Assembly (NCBI GenBank): GCA_963674805.2
Contig: CAXXNY010000026.1
Location: forward strand, 310,001-374,000
DNA length: 64,000 nucleotides
Direction of reading: 5' to 3'
DNA from: CALMFG01 sp963674805
GTDB taxonomy: Bacteria; Bacillota; Clostridia; Christensenellales; CALMFG01
A program made the position numbers and the translations under genes. The notes under the pieces were generated by a model. It was not told the DNA's origin. It did no database searches and saw nothing but the letters and a program-made list of their open reading frames with translations. This document shows positions 8,533 to 20,139 of this stretch, in pieces (positions within the stretch are counted from its first letter, which is position 1; each line of letters starts with the position of its first letter).

Positions 8533-8560
8533 TAAGGCTGATCTTCGTCAATCAGCCTTA
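8533..8560 (+). other. perfect 10-bp hairpin in the dinB leader
   Basis: TAAGGCTGAT and ATCAGCCTTA form an uninterrupted stem with an 8-base loop (CTTCGTCA). It is followed by A residues, not T, so it is not a rightward terminator. It may stabilise the 5' end or belong to a leader switch together with the next hairpin. Confidence 0.55.
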
Positions 8561-8582
8561 AAAAAACACATTTTTCTTTTGA

Positions 8583-8628
8583 AAAAGCGAACGAACCATC
8601 CCCCTGGGTTTTTTCGCTTTTATTTTCT
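8583..8628 (+). terminator. terminator-like hairpin (attenuator) in the dinB leader
   Basis: A 9-bp stem AAAAGCGAA/TTCGCTTTT, extended inward by CC/GG and AA/TT pairs, is followed by a T-rich tract. It sits between the promoter and dinB, so it would act as an attenuator. The C-rich loop (CCCCCT) could pair with AGGGG just before the dinB ribosome-binding site. Confidence 0.5.
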
Positions 8629-8657
8629 CTAAAGGGGTTTTAGGAGTATATACCATT

Positions 8658-9905
8658 ATGCAGAATCTCATCCTGCACTGTGATCTCAATAATTTCTTCG
8701 CCACAGCATCCCTTGTTTCACGTCCGGAGCTTCATGACGTCCCTGTTGCGGTCGCCGGCGATCCGGATAAGCGCCACGGAATTATTCTCGCGAAGAACAT
8801 GCCCGCCAAACGCATGGGCGTTAAGACCGCAGAACCGATCTGGAAAGCGCGCCAGAAATGCCCCGGGCTCACCGTCATTAAGCCCGACTATCCGCTTTAT
8901 ATCGACTATTCCGACCGTGTAAAGGCCATCTATTACCGCTATACCGGCAACATCGAACCTTTTGGCATCGACGAATGCTGGCTGGACATCTCAGGCTACC
9001 CGAACACAATCGCGGACGGTACGCGGATTGCTTATGAAATCAAGGACGTCGTCAAACGCGAGACCGGATTAACGCTTTCGATCGGCGTGTCGTTCTCTAA
9101 GGTATTTGCAAAGCTGGGCAGCGATTATAAAAAACCGGATGCCGTAACCACCATATCGCGGGAAAATTACCGCACGCTGATCTGGCCGCTTCCGGTTGAC
9201 GATCTAATCTGCGTCGGGCGCGCCACCAAAAACAAGCTGAATAAAATCGCCGTCACGACCATCGGCGACCTCGCCACCGCACCCGAATCCGTGCTCAAGC
9301 GCCTGCTGGGCAAGAACGGATTAATGCTGAGGGAGTTTGCCAACGGAATCGATGATTCGCTGGTGAAAGCGGTAGATCACGAGTTCGGGTTTAAGGGAAT
9401 CGGCAACAGCATGACCACCGCACGGGATCTGGTGAACCAGCGGGATGTTGAGATGGCGTTTTTACTGCTGGCCGAAATGGTATCCGCCCGTATGCGCGCC
9501 AAAGGTGTGAGCGCGGGATGTATCTGTATCTATTTACGGGACAACCGGCTGGCGCACCTCACCCGCCAAAAGACGCTGGATACCCCTACCTTTGTATCGG
9601 ACGAAATCGCCGCGATTGCGATGGGTTTGTTTAAACAGCATTGGGACATTAACGCACGTCCCATCCGCTCACTCGGCATCCGCGGCACCGACTTTGTCCC
9701 GATTGTACGTACCGCACAGGTTTCGTTCTTTGACTGCGTTGAGGTCAAAAAAAAAGAGGCGCTTGAATTCGCTAAGGACCGCATCGCCGAAAAGTTCGGC
9801 AAGCATGCGGTGGTGCGCGCCACGTTTATGGATGAATCTTCCCCAAAGGAGCAAAACGACCAAAATCTGCATGACGTGCATCCGCTGTCGTTTTTCAGGG
9901 GATGA
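8658..9905 (+). CDS. dinB: DNA polymerase IV (Y-family translesion polymerase)
   Basis: A 415-residue Y-family polymerase. The ATG at 8658 follows TTAGGAG. The first metal-binding Asp is in HCDLNNFFA (about residue 9), and the catalytic Asp/Glu pair is in GIDECWLDISG (about 103-113), where E. coli has SIDEA. The fingers/palm 'KxSGDYKKPDAVT'-like block appears as KLGSDYKKPDAVT. Helix-hairpin-helix residues (ICVGRATKNKLNKI) and a little-finger domain follow. QVSFFD near residue 355 is a plausible beta-clamp binding motif. Such enzymes copy past damaged bases with low fidelity. It is preceded by a structured leader and possible SOS operator. Confidence 0.93.
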   Translation: MQNLILHCDLNNFFATASLVSRPELHDVPVAVAGDPDKRHGIILAKNMPAKRMGVKTAEPIWKARQKCPGLTVIKPDYPLYIDYSDRVKAIYYRYTGNIEPFGIDECWLDISGYPNTIADGTRIAYEIKDVVKRETGLTLSIGVSFSKVFAKLGSDYKKPDAVTTISRENYRTLIWPLPVDDLICVGRATKNKLNKIAVTTIGDLATAPESVLKRLLGKNGLMLREFANGIDDSLVKAVDHEFGFKGIGNSMTTARDLVNQRDVEMAFLLLAEMVSARMRAKGVSAGCICIYLRDNRLAHLTRQKTLDTPTFVSDEIAAIAMGLFKQHWDINARPIRSLGIRGTDFVPIVRTAQVSFFDCVEVKKKEALEFAKDRIAEKFGKHAVVRATFMDESSPKEQNDQNLHDVHPLSFFRG

Positions 9906-9973
9906 TGATTTTCATGGTTCAATATTTCTTCTCAGATATTAATATAGTATAATTATTCTATAGGAGGTATAAG

Positions 9974-10750
9974 ATGCTTTTTGGCCCTATTCAGTCTTTT
10001 TATGATAACATACTAAAAAATGTACAAAGCGATCGGCGAAGTAAAGAATATGAAGATCGTTTTGTAGTTTTTCTTGATATCCTAGGCATGCGTTCAAAAC
10101 TTAAGGAACTCTCCTACACTGATATGATAAAAGCATATAACACAATAGAATCTGTTTTTAGATTATATGATAATATGGGAATCGTTTCCGCAGGAAAATT
10201 CACTGATTATACAAATATCACAATAATGTCGGACTCAATTGTAATATCTCATCCTGCAAAAAACGATCAATCTTTTGCTAGTATCGTCGGTTTCTCCCTG
10301 TGCATGATGCAAACAATCCTATTTTCAATTTCTAGGGTTGAGCCTGTTTTCTTCCGAGGCGGCATCTCTAGAGGGCTGTTATATCATGATAATCTTTGTG
10401 TTTTTGGACCAGCTCTTGTTAGTGCGTATGAGCTTGAAAAAAACCATGCAAATAACATGAGGGTTATTGCTGACGAATCCATCACTACAAGTAAATTGTA
10501 TAAAAACTATTTGCTTAAAAATCCCGGTATTTTCATTAAAGATAACGATGGTTACCCCTTTTTAAACTTTCTGCTCAACCCAAATGGAGCTCAAACAATG
10601 CGCACTGATCTGAAGCAATTTGTACGGTCAAAAATTGCAGAATTAACTGAATGTCATGATGAAGATTCAGAAAAGCTTCTCTCTAAAATGAAGTGGTGCA
10701 ATCATTACTTAAAAAACATTGACAATGAAACCCTTTTCGATAAGCCATAG
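9974..10750 (+). CDS. orphan class III nucleotide-cyclase-like protein
   Basis: A 258-residue protein with TAGGAGG 5-6 bases before the ATG and a TATAAT at 9948-9953. It shows the cyclase homology pattern. RFVVFLDILGM (about 29-39) places the first metal Asp. TNITIMSDSIVIS (about 76-88) places the second. FFRGGISRG, then VFGPALVSAYELE and an isoleucine/alanine-rich strand, match the dimer/arginine part of the domain. Proteins of this 'FLDILG' type include the pyrimidine cyclases (PycC) of Pycsar phage defence. No adjacent effector is recognised. Sampled lines of the gene are 30-37% G+C against 53% in a sampled line of dinB, so transfer is likely. Enzyme activity and base specificity are unproven. 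Confidence 0.6.
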   Translation: MLFGPIQSFYDNILKNVQSDRRSKEYEDRFVVFLDILGMRSKLKELSYTDMIKAYNTIESVFRLYDNMGIVSAGKFTDYTNITIMSDSIVISHPAKNDQSFASIVGFSLCMMQTILFSISRVEPVFFRGGISRGLLYHDNLCVFGPALVSAYELEKNHANNMRVIADESITTSKLYKNYLLKNPGIFIKDNDGYPFLNFLLNPNGAQTMRTDLKQFVRSKIAELTECHDEDSEKLLSKMKWCNHYLKNIDNETLFDKP

Positions 10751-10759
10751 CTCTTTATA

Positions 10760-10791
10760 AAAGAAAACCATCTTTTCTAGATGGTTTCTTA
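10760..10791. terminator. hairpin between converging cyclase-like gene and dapB
   Basis: AAGAAAACCATC pairs with GATGGTTTCTT around a short loop. On the minus strand a T-rich tract follows, so it can end the dapB transcript. On the plus strand the tail is weaker. Confidence 0.6.
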
Positions 10792-10835
10792 ATACCAATA
10801 TTAAACTTTTAATAAAGTTATGTAATATAAAATGC

Positions 10836-11633
10836 TCATTTACGAATAATACTATCTTCCCGTATAATTGCGTCGATATCAATAACATCCTCCATGCGAT
10901 ACCATCCCTTTTTCCCAATCACAAACTTAGCCGCACGCAGCGCGCCCTGTGCGAATGCCTTTCGCGCAAAGGTCTCGTGCGTCAGTGAAATCCGCTCGTT
11001 ATCGCCGGCAACCAACACCTCGTGAACACCCACATATCCGCCCGCCCGGACAGAGTTGATGGGAATTTCCGGAGGCTTTTTGCCATCCAGTCCGTCCCTG
11101 ATGGTTTCCGCTATGCGCTTCGCCGTGCTCGACGGCCGGTCTGTTTTTTTGTTATGATGAATCTCGGTGACCTGATAATCAAAAGAAGGCAGGACGTGCG
11201 TCACCGTTTTTAAAAGCGCCAGCAGAACATTAATGCCCAGCGTCACGTTCGGAGCATATACAATCCCGATTTTTTGGTTGTCCGCAAGTTTGGTCATCCA
11301 TTTGATTTCATCGTCGGTGAATCCGGTCGTGCAGACCACACCCGGGACACCGTGCTTCTGGCATGCGGTAATCAGCGGCTTCATGGCCTTCGGATTAGAA
11401 AAATCCAAAAACACATTGACCGGTTTTTCACTCAGCACGCGGTCGGCATGCGTTACCTCAGTTGCGATGACACCGGTTCTTCCCGTTTTCAGGATTGATC
11501 CGACATCCTTACCCGCTTTTTCACTGTTTACCCGGCAAAAAGCCGCCGTGAGTTTCAGCTGGTCGCTCGCCCTGATTTCCTTTACGACTTCGCTTCCTGC
11601 CCGTCCTATTCCGCAGACAGCAACATTAATCAC
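10836..11633 (-). CDS. dapB: 4-hydroxy-tetrahydrodipicolinate reductase
   Basis: A 265-residue enzyme of the diaminopimelate/lysine pathway. The start is GTG at 11633 with AGGAGG 6 bases upstream; an overlapping ATG is followed at once by TGA. The N-terminal GIGRAG is the dinucleotide-binding loop. EIHHNKKTDRPSSTAKRIAE corresponds to the family block 'E.HH..K.DaPSGTA', here with Ser in place of Gly. SVRAGGYVGVHEV matches the C-terminal substrate block. No other dap gene is adjacent. The gene is transcribed through a c-di-AMP riboswitch with a terminator, so diaminopimelate supply for the wall appears to be tied to c-di-AMP. Confidence 0.85.
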   Translation of the reverse strand: MINVAVCGIGRAGSEVVKEIRASDQLKLTAAFCRVNSEKAGKDVGSILKTGRTGVIATEVTHADRVLSEKPVNVFLDFSNPKAMKPLITACQKHGVPGVVCTTGFTDDEIKWMTKLADNQKIGIVYAPNVTLGINVLLALLKTVTHVLPSFDYQVTEIHHNKKTDRPSSTAKRIAETIRDGLDGKKPPEIPINSVRAGGYVGVHEVLVAGDNERISLTHETFARKAFAQGALRAAKFVIGKKGWYRMEDVIDIDAIIREDSIIRK

Positions 11634-11660
11634 ATTCGTCCTCCTTCCTTTTCCCCAAAT

Positions 11661-11700
11661 AAAAAACGCCCACTGTTTTTAATAAGCGCAAATAGACGTT
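11661..11700 (-). terminator. riboswitch expression-platform terminator before dapB
   Basis: Read leftward, AACGTCTATT pairs with AGTGGGCGTT (10 pairs, some G-U), and a T-tract follows. It lies between the c-di-AMP aptamer and the dapB ribosome-binding site, the position expected for a ligand-controlled OFF switch. Confidence 0.7.
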
Positions 11701-11711
11701 AGTAAAACTAG

Positions 11712-11838
11712 CCTTTACCTCTCAGCGCTTACGAGATTAGCTGACGGGTTCGGGTTGAAAGGTCCCCTACCGAAATTTCGGATTCACCCCAAAGATGGTT
11801 CTCCCGTTCCTCCATATGCATAGAAGATTCAGCAATAT
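11712..11838 (-). promoter_or_regulatory. c-di-AMP riboswitch (ydaO/yuaA class)
   Basis: Read leftward, the element has the conserved blocks of the ydaO/yuaA RNA: GGGGTGAATCC, then GTAGGG, then CAACCCGAACCCGTCAGCTA and TCTCGTAAGCG near the 3' end. A GAACC block lies upstream. These match the remembered B. subtilis ydaO aptamer closely. The class binds cyclic di-AMP and usually turns expression off through a terminator. Here the terminator at 11661-11700 and dapB lie downstream. Exact ends are estimated from the conserved core. Confidence 0.9.
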
Positions 11839-11852
11839 TATCCAGTATATTA

Positions 11853-11881
11853 ATAATAAAGGTCATAAACTGGGATGTCAA
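11853..11881 (-). promoter_or_regulatory. promoter of the riboswitch-dapB transcript
   Basis: Read leftward: TTGACA (11881-11876), a 17-base spacer and TATTAT (11858-11853). Transcription would start just before the aptamer. Confidence 0.85.
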
Positions 11882-12089
11882 GGCGCAGGGGTGCTAGGAA
11901 TGCGGTACGGCCAATAATAATTAGATTAGATTTTTGCATGTACCATTTCTTTTAGTCCTAAAACTTTATATTTCTTTTTTTGCGCGGTTTGTATTATTTA
12001 TATAACGAAAAGGATGAATAGAAATATCAGGCGCTTTTATTTCTATATTTATGTTATAATTGCAAAGTGTTTTTATTTTTTCTATAATA

Positions 12090-12222
12090 CGCTTTCACAT
12101 ATACATCCATATCACCTCAAAATTGATGCGACATGCGAATATAAACGTAACGGCGAATATTTATGTGCATGAAACAATAGATAACAAGCGGGATTCCTAT
12201 CAAAAACATTTTCGAAAGGATA
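12090..12222 (+). pseudogene. remnant of a tyrosine recombinase (integrase) C-terminus
   Basis: The reading frame around 12115-12216 translates to ITSKLMRHANINVTANIYVH followed by a charged tail. This is the C-terminal end of phage/conjugative-element integrases: 'SKLMGHANI..T..IY.H', with the catalytic His of the H-x-x-[HW]-like box and the Tyr nucleophile. The rest of the recombinase is missing; about 200 bases upstream (11882-12089) show no gene. The remnant is 0.6 kb from a tRNA-Asn gene, the kind of site such elements integrate into. It is too short to be functional. Confidence 0.6.
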
Positions 12223-12228
12223 AATATT

Positions 12229-12678
12229 ATGGATACAGACAAAATTGCTTTATTTTCAATATTGCTTACTTTCCTGGTCAGTTTAGCTAATATGTGTTTG
12301 GGTTTGCGTAGGAATCGGCGTGAAAAAGAATGGCAAAAGGAGAGGACGAGCGCAGGACTGCTTTTAGACGTCTATAAAGAGTTATCAAAGATAGGCTTTA
12401 TGCAGTTCAATCCCCAAAAGGCAACAAAATTTGAGTATTTGGATTACCTCGTTGAACCAATTAATAGAATAATTGAAAATTATCGAAGCATTGATCTTCT
12501 TTTATCAAAATCTGATCAAGCTGAAATAGAGTTGAAAATAGATGAAATAAAAAAATTTGAAACTAATGCAATTCATAACCAAGATATTAGTAAAATCGAC
12601 CTGCATATTCAAAGTGAAATCGATTTAGGAATTCTTGTTAAAGATAAGGTTGCAGCAAAGCTTAATTCGTTAATTTAA
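12229..12678 (+). CDS. small N-anchored membrane protein, function unknown
   Basis: A 149-residue protein. The ATG at 12229 has GAAAGGA about 9 bases upstream. One membrane helix at about 6-26 (IALFSILLTFLVSLANMCLGL) is followed by a strongly basic stop-transfer patch (RRNRREKEWQKER) and a helical, charged cytoplasmic part to the end. No family was recognised. It lies between an integrase remnant and tRNA-Asn in AT-rich DNA (23% G+C in one sampled line), so it is probably cargo of a decayed mobile element. A role as an effector of the cyclase-like gene 1.5 kb away is possible but unsupported. Confidence 0.6.
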   Translation: MDTDKIALFSILLTFLVSLANMCLGLRRNRREKEWQKERTSAGLLLDVYKELSKIGFMQFNPQKATKFEYLDYLVEPINRIIENYRSIDLLLSKSDQAEIELKIDEIKKFETNAIHNQDISKIDLHIQSEIDLGILVKDKVAAKLNSLI

Positions 12679-12694
12679 AAAGTACGACACTTTT

Positions 12695-12707
12695 ACGACA
12701 CTTATAC
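12695..12707. repeat. 13-bp repeat ACGACACTTATAC, copy 1
   Basis: An exact match to 18443-18455, on the other side of the rRNA operon. Similarity continues imperfectly for about 15 more bases. A further partial copy, ACGACAC, lies at 12684-12690. It could be an attachment-site relic or chance. Confidence 0.4.
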
Positions 12708-12802
12708 CGTTTTATAGCAATTTATAGCTGTTTTAGCTTAAATTCATGTTTACGTTTACACTTTATTCATTATCAACATACAGTGTTTATATCCCATACA
12801 CA

Positions 12803-12833
12803 AAATAAAAAACCACTATATATAGTGGTTTTT
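12803..12833 (-). terminator. terminator of the rRNA operon after tRNA-Asn
   Basis: A perfect palindrome AACCACTATA/TATAGTGGTT (12811-12830), followed leftward by a T-tract. It lies a few bases past the tRNA-Asn 3' end. Confidence 0.85.
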
Positions 12834-12836
12834 ATA

Positions 12837-12911
12837 TGGCTCCCCAGGTTGGGTTTGAACCAACGACCCTTCGGTTAACAGCCGAATGCTCTACCGCTGA
12901 GCTACTGAGGA
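12837..12911 (-). tRNA. tRNA-Asn (anticodon GTT)
   Basis: A 75-base cloverleaf read leftward: acceptor TCCTCAG/CTGGGGA, anticodon loop CTGTTAA, T-loop GGTTCAAAC, and a genome-encoded CCA. It is the last gene of the rRNA operon, 9 bases after 5S rRNA. Confidence 0.95.
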
Positions 12912-12920
12912 ATATAGAAT

Positions 12921-13034
12921 CCGGCAGCTACCTACTCTCCCAGGCCGTTACCAGCCAAGTACCATCGGCGTATAAGGGCTTAACTTCTGTGTTCGGGATG
13001 AGAACAGGTGGAACCCCTTAGCAATCGCCACCGG
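12921..13034 (-). rRNA. rrf: 5S ribosomal RNA
   Basis: About 114 bases read leftward, with the conserved block CCGAACACAGAAGTTAAG and complementary ends (CCGGTGGC with GCTGCCGG). It lies between 23S rRNA and tRNA-Asn. Ends are good to a few bases. Confidence 0.92.
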
Positions 13035-13147
13035 AAAATGGTGAACAAAATATTTAGTTGGCTGGTCTGCTGTTATTAATTAAATAACAGGACACCATAA
13101 CGCGCATTAAGAACCGCATATAGTTGAAACGCAAATCAAAGGAATTT

Positions 13148-16063
<2,916 letters not shown>

Positions 16064-16255
16064 ATCCTAAGTTCTTTTTTCTCGCGATATTGCTTTAAAA
16101 AAAAGACTTCGTTTTTGTGTTGCTATTTATCTATTTCTAGATATTCTCGTGTTCGTATCCTTTTTCATATACGCTTTTCTATATGCAGTTTTCAATGTGC
16201 GTTTGCTTCAAGACGCCTTTGCATCTCTCCGCTTGCTTTGCCGCTCTTTGCGGCT

Positions 16256-16332
<77 letters not shown>

Positions 16333-16413
16333 GCGTTCTTGGGTTAGGCTCTACCGCGGCTCAAGAAAAGCCCTCTTAGCCTACTAAAACCACCTGCTCC
16401 CGCACGTGATTTT

Positions 16414-16489
16414 TGGTGGAGATGAGCGGGTTCGAACCGCTGACCCCCTGCTTGCAAGGCAGGTGCTCTCCCAGCTGAGCTACACCCCC
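16414..16489 (-). tRNA. tRNA-Ala (anticodon TGC)
   Basis: A 76-base cloverleaf read leftward, starting GGGGGTGTAGCTCAG and with anticodon loop CTTGCAA; CCA is encoded. It is the first tRNA after 16S rRNA. Confidence 0.96.
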
Positions 16490-16614
16490 ATCTCACTTAA
16501 AAAACCTTGCAGTACCAAGCAAAGTAATCACTTCGCTCGAAATTCGTCACTCATTTGTTTTACATCATAGGTCCATACCGATTCTAATATATGGCCTCGG
16601 ATTTGGTTGTAACA

Positions 16615-18145
<1,531 letters not shown>

Positions 18146-18293
18146 TTCTAACTATACTCTCGTATAGCTATCTTCAATCAAAAGAATCTCCGAGCTCCGC
18201 TTTCAAGCTGTCGTTCTTACCTTGCTTTTTTGGTACTGCTTTTCGGTTTTTAAAGTTCATAACAATCACTGCTCTCGCAGCGACAGCTTTAAT

Positions 18294-18322
18294 ATATTAT
18301 CACCATCATATTTTATTGTCAA
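18294..18322 (-). promoter_or_regulatory. rRNA operon promoter
   Basis: Read leftward: a perfect TTGACA (18322-18317), a 17-base spacer and TAATAT (18299-18294). It lies about 150 bases before mature 16S rRNA. The rest of the 332-base gap 18146-18477 holds the 16S leader and, at 18443-18455, a copy of the ACGACACTTATAC repeat; no gene is seen. Confidence 0.85.
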
Positions 18323-18442
18323 CTGTTTTGTGGCCCATTTAAAAAATTCGTAATAAGTTATTTTTTAAGCAAATACAGATGGTTCATAACATGTTTCGTT
18401 CAGTGAAAAAAACGGGCTGCACAGCGGTTTTTCATAGTTTTC

Positions 18443-18455
18443 ACGACACTTATAC
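18443..18455. repeat. 13-bp repeat ACGACACTTATAC, copy 2
   Basis: Identical to 12695-12707; the two copies bracket the rRNA operon. It lies between the rRNA promoter and the end of the membrane-protein gene. Confidence 0.4.
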
Positions 18456-18477
18456 AGCTCTATCAGCATAAGCGCGT

Positions 18478-19512
18478 TTATTCCGCCGCAACTTTAGATT
18501 TCCTTTTCTTAAAGATGACGCCCAATACCATGCAGACAACCGCAACGCCGAAGAAAATCAACCCTATTGATATAACGCTTTGCCCGTAAAACACCTTAAG
18601 CTGCTCAGCATTCCACATCTTTAATATGTCTGTCGTTTCTGTATCAAGCCAGCCAAGCATAAAATTATACAACATGTCAGAATACTTAACTAGCATGCCA
18701 ACAACTATCACAATAATCGAGGCAATCAGGTACGTCCATCCGTTAATCAAAAATCCTTTCCATATTTTTTTCAGCCATATCAATAATAGTATCCCGGTTA
18801 GAAACGCAATAACTAACAGTAAGGGATACATGTACTGATGAATTAACGGGTGGATGACGGGTACATACTTTCTTAACGTTTCAAATACATCCTTGGCATT
18901 ATTATAATCCAGATAATTGTATGCTTCTTCTGACGTCGTAATTAAGAATGCCTTGTCCAGGCTCGCGGTATTTTCAAAAACCAGTTCTACGCATGCTTCT
19001 TTTAATTCAATTGGAAATTCGCCTTTCGCATCCGCATCATTAATTTGAGATAACAGCACAGCCGCATTATGTCCATACGTTTCTTCATTTAAGAAGAGTC
19101 TTGCAGTTTCAGTATCCAGTGAATCACGCATATCTTTTTTGACAGCCGCAAATAATCCTTCCAGATTAATCGCCGGCAATTGCTCTGCGTCGCCCATGAC
19201 ATAGCTGTGATGGCCTGCCGCCGTATTCTGAAACACCTTCGCCGCTGCTTCAAGTGCCTGCTCGCCTCGGAGTCCTTCTAAAAACCATTCTGTAACCGGC
19301 CCCTCATAAAGATAGTGCGCAGCAAGCTTTTCGTTCCTTTCAACAAAATCATCATAGATTCTGTCATACAGCCCGGTCTCAACCAGTGTTTGTTTATAAA
19401 ACCTCTCGGATAAGAAGAATGTGTCCGCTGTATATGAAAACGAGAAAGCAATCAAACAGACAAAGAGAATCAGAATGAGAACGGCCGATAATAATCCTTT
19501 TAAAAAACCCAT
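18478..19512 (-). CDS. four-helix membrane protein with large extracytoplasmic domain, unknown
   Basis: A 344-residue protein. The start at 19512 has GGAGGGACG a few bases upstream, and a TATAAT-like -10 lies about 45 bases before the start. Helix 1 is at about 8-28. A soluble domain of roughly 190 residues follows (about 30-220), acidic and helical. Three helices lie near 229-249, 258-280 and 312-334, with a basic C-terminal tail. The order helix-large loop-three helices suggests an envelope protein with an exported domain. No motif for catalysis or transport was recognised. It appears monocistronic. Confidence 0.7.
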   Translation of the reverse strand: MGFLKGLLSAVLILILFVCLIAFSFSYTADTFFLSERFYKQTLVETGLYDRIYDDFVERNEKLAAHYLYEGPVTEWFLEGLRGEQALEAAAKVFQNTAAGHHSYVMGDAEQLPAINLEGLFAAVKKDMRDSLDTETARLFLNEETYGHNAAVLLSQINDADAKGEFPIELKEACVELVFENTASLDKAFLITTSEEAYNYLDYNNAKDVFETLRKYVPVIHPLIHQYMYPLLLVIAFLTGILLLIWLKKIWKGFLINGWTYLIASIIVIVVGMLVKYSDMLYNFMLGWLDTETTDILKMWNAEQLKVFYGQSVISIGLIFFGVAVVCMVLGVIFKKRKSKVAAE

Positions 19513-19581
19513 AATCGTCCCTCCATTTCAAATTGGCCTATATTTGCCTTTAGAGTTATATTATAGGCTACTTCGGAATAT

Positions 19582-19660
19582 AAAAAAAGCCCAAAATATT
19601 CAATCATATTTGAACTTTGTTAAAAAGAATGATTGCTTCGGTGGATTAATCGTTTTGGGC
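19582..19660 (-). terminator. terminator of the FGGY kinase-HXXEE operon
   Basis: Read leftward, GCCCAAAA pairs with TTTTGGGC around a long, partly self-complementary loop (ATGATT/AATCAT), followed by seven T. Confidence 0.65.
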
Positions 19661-19700
19661 ATACATACATTCCCTGAAAATAATCAAAGCCAGCATCACA

Positions 19701-20135
19701 TTACCGTTTACGTAATACTTGAAATATAAATGGTACTGCCATGATGGCTGGTCCCAGACATATACTTAATATTAGCAATGGCAATGGCAGATCGTACATC
19801 CGAAAGAATATCACCAGTCCAGTGACCATCAGCGGCACATAGGCAAAAACAGCACTTATTGTCCCCGGCACATATCCCCGGTCTCTTAGCGCCCCCGCGA
19901 TATGAACCGCTATGTTTGAACCGATAAGGCTAAGCACAGCCAGCCGCAAAACAGGCAAGTCGAACATTGCCGCTGCTGCGCACAGCAACAGAAATAGTAC
20001 ATTCACAACAACAAAGGATTTCAGGTCAACGCTGCTGACCGTCTTCTTCGCCCATTCAATCCATCCGGAAAAGTATTCCTCGACAATATGAATCATCGCG
20101 GCGGCAACAATCAGCCAAAAAATTAAGTCGCGCAT
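19701..20135 (-). CDS. HXXEE-domain integral membrane protein
   Basis: A 144-residue protein. Near the N-terminus, in a membrane helix, is AMIHIVEEYF, the His-x-x-Glu-Glu motif that names this family. Four or five helices follow (about 43-62, 66-86, 93-113 and 117-138). The family's function is unknown. The start is 4 bases after the FGGY kinase stop, so the two are co-transcribed. Confidence 0.75.
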   Translation of the reverse strand: MRDLIFWLIVAAAMIHIVEEYFSGWIEWAKKTVSSVDLKSFVVVNVLFLLLCAAAAMFDLPVLRLAVLSLIGSNIAVHIAGALRDRGYVPGTISAVFAYVPLMVTGLVIFFRMYDLPLPLLILSICLGPAIMAVPFIFQVLRKR

Positions 20136-20139
20136 TTTA

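Noticed and set aside
8533..8560. Leader hairpin read as a terminator
   Set aside because: It is followed by A, not T, on the plus strand, and no leftward transcript needs it.
12229..12678. Small membrane protein as effector of the cyclase-like gene
   Set aside because: It is 1.5 kb away with dapB on the other strand in between, and it shows no nucleotide-binding or multi-helix effector pattern.
12836..13021. Open frame over tRNA-Asn and 5S rRNA
   Set aside because: It is a reading of RNA genes on the opposite strand.
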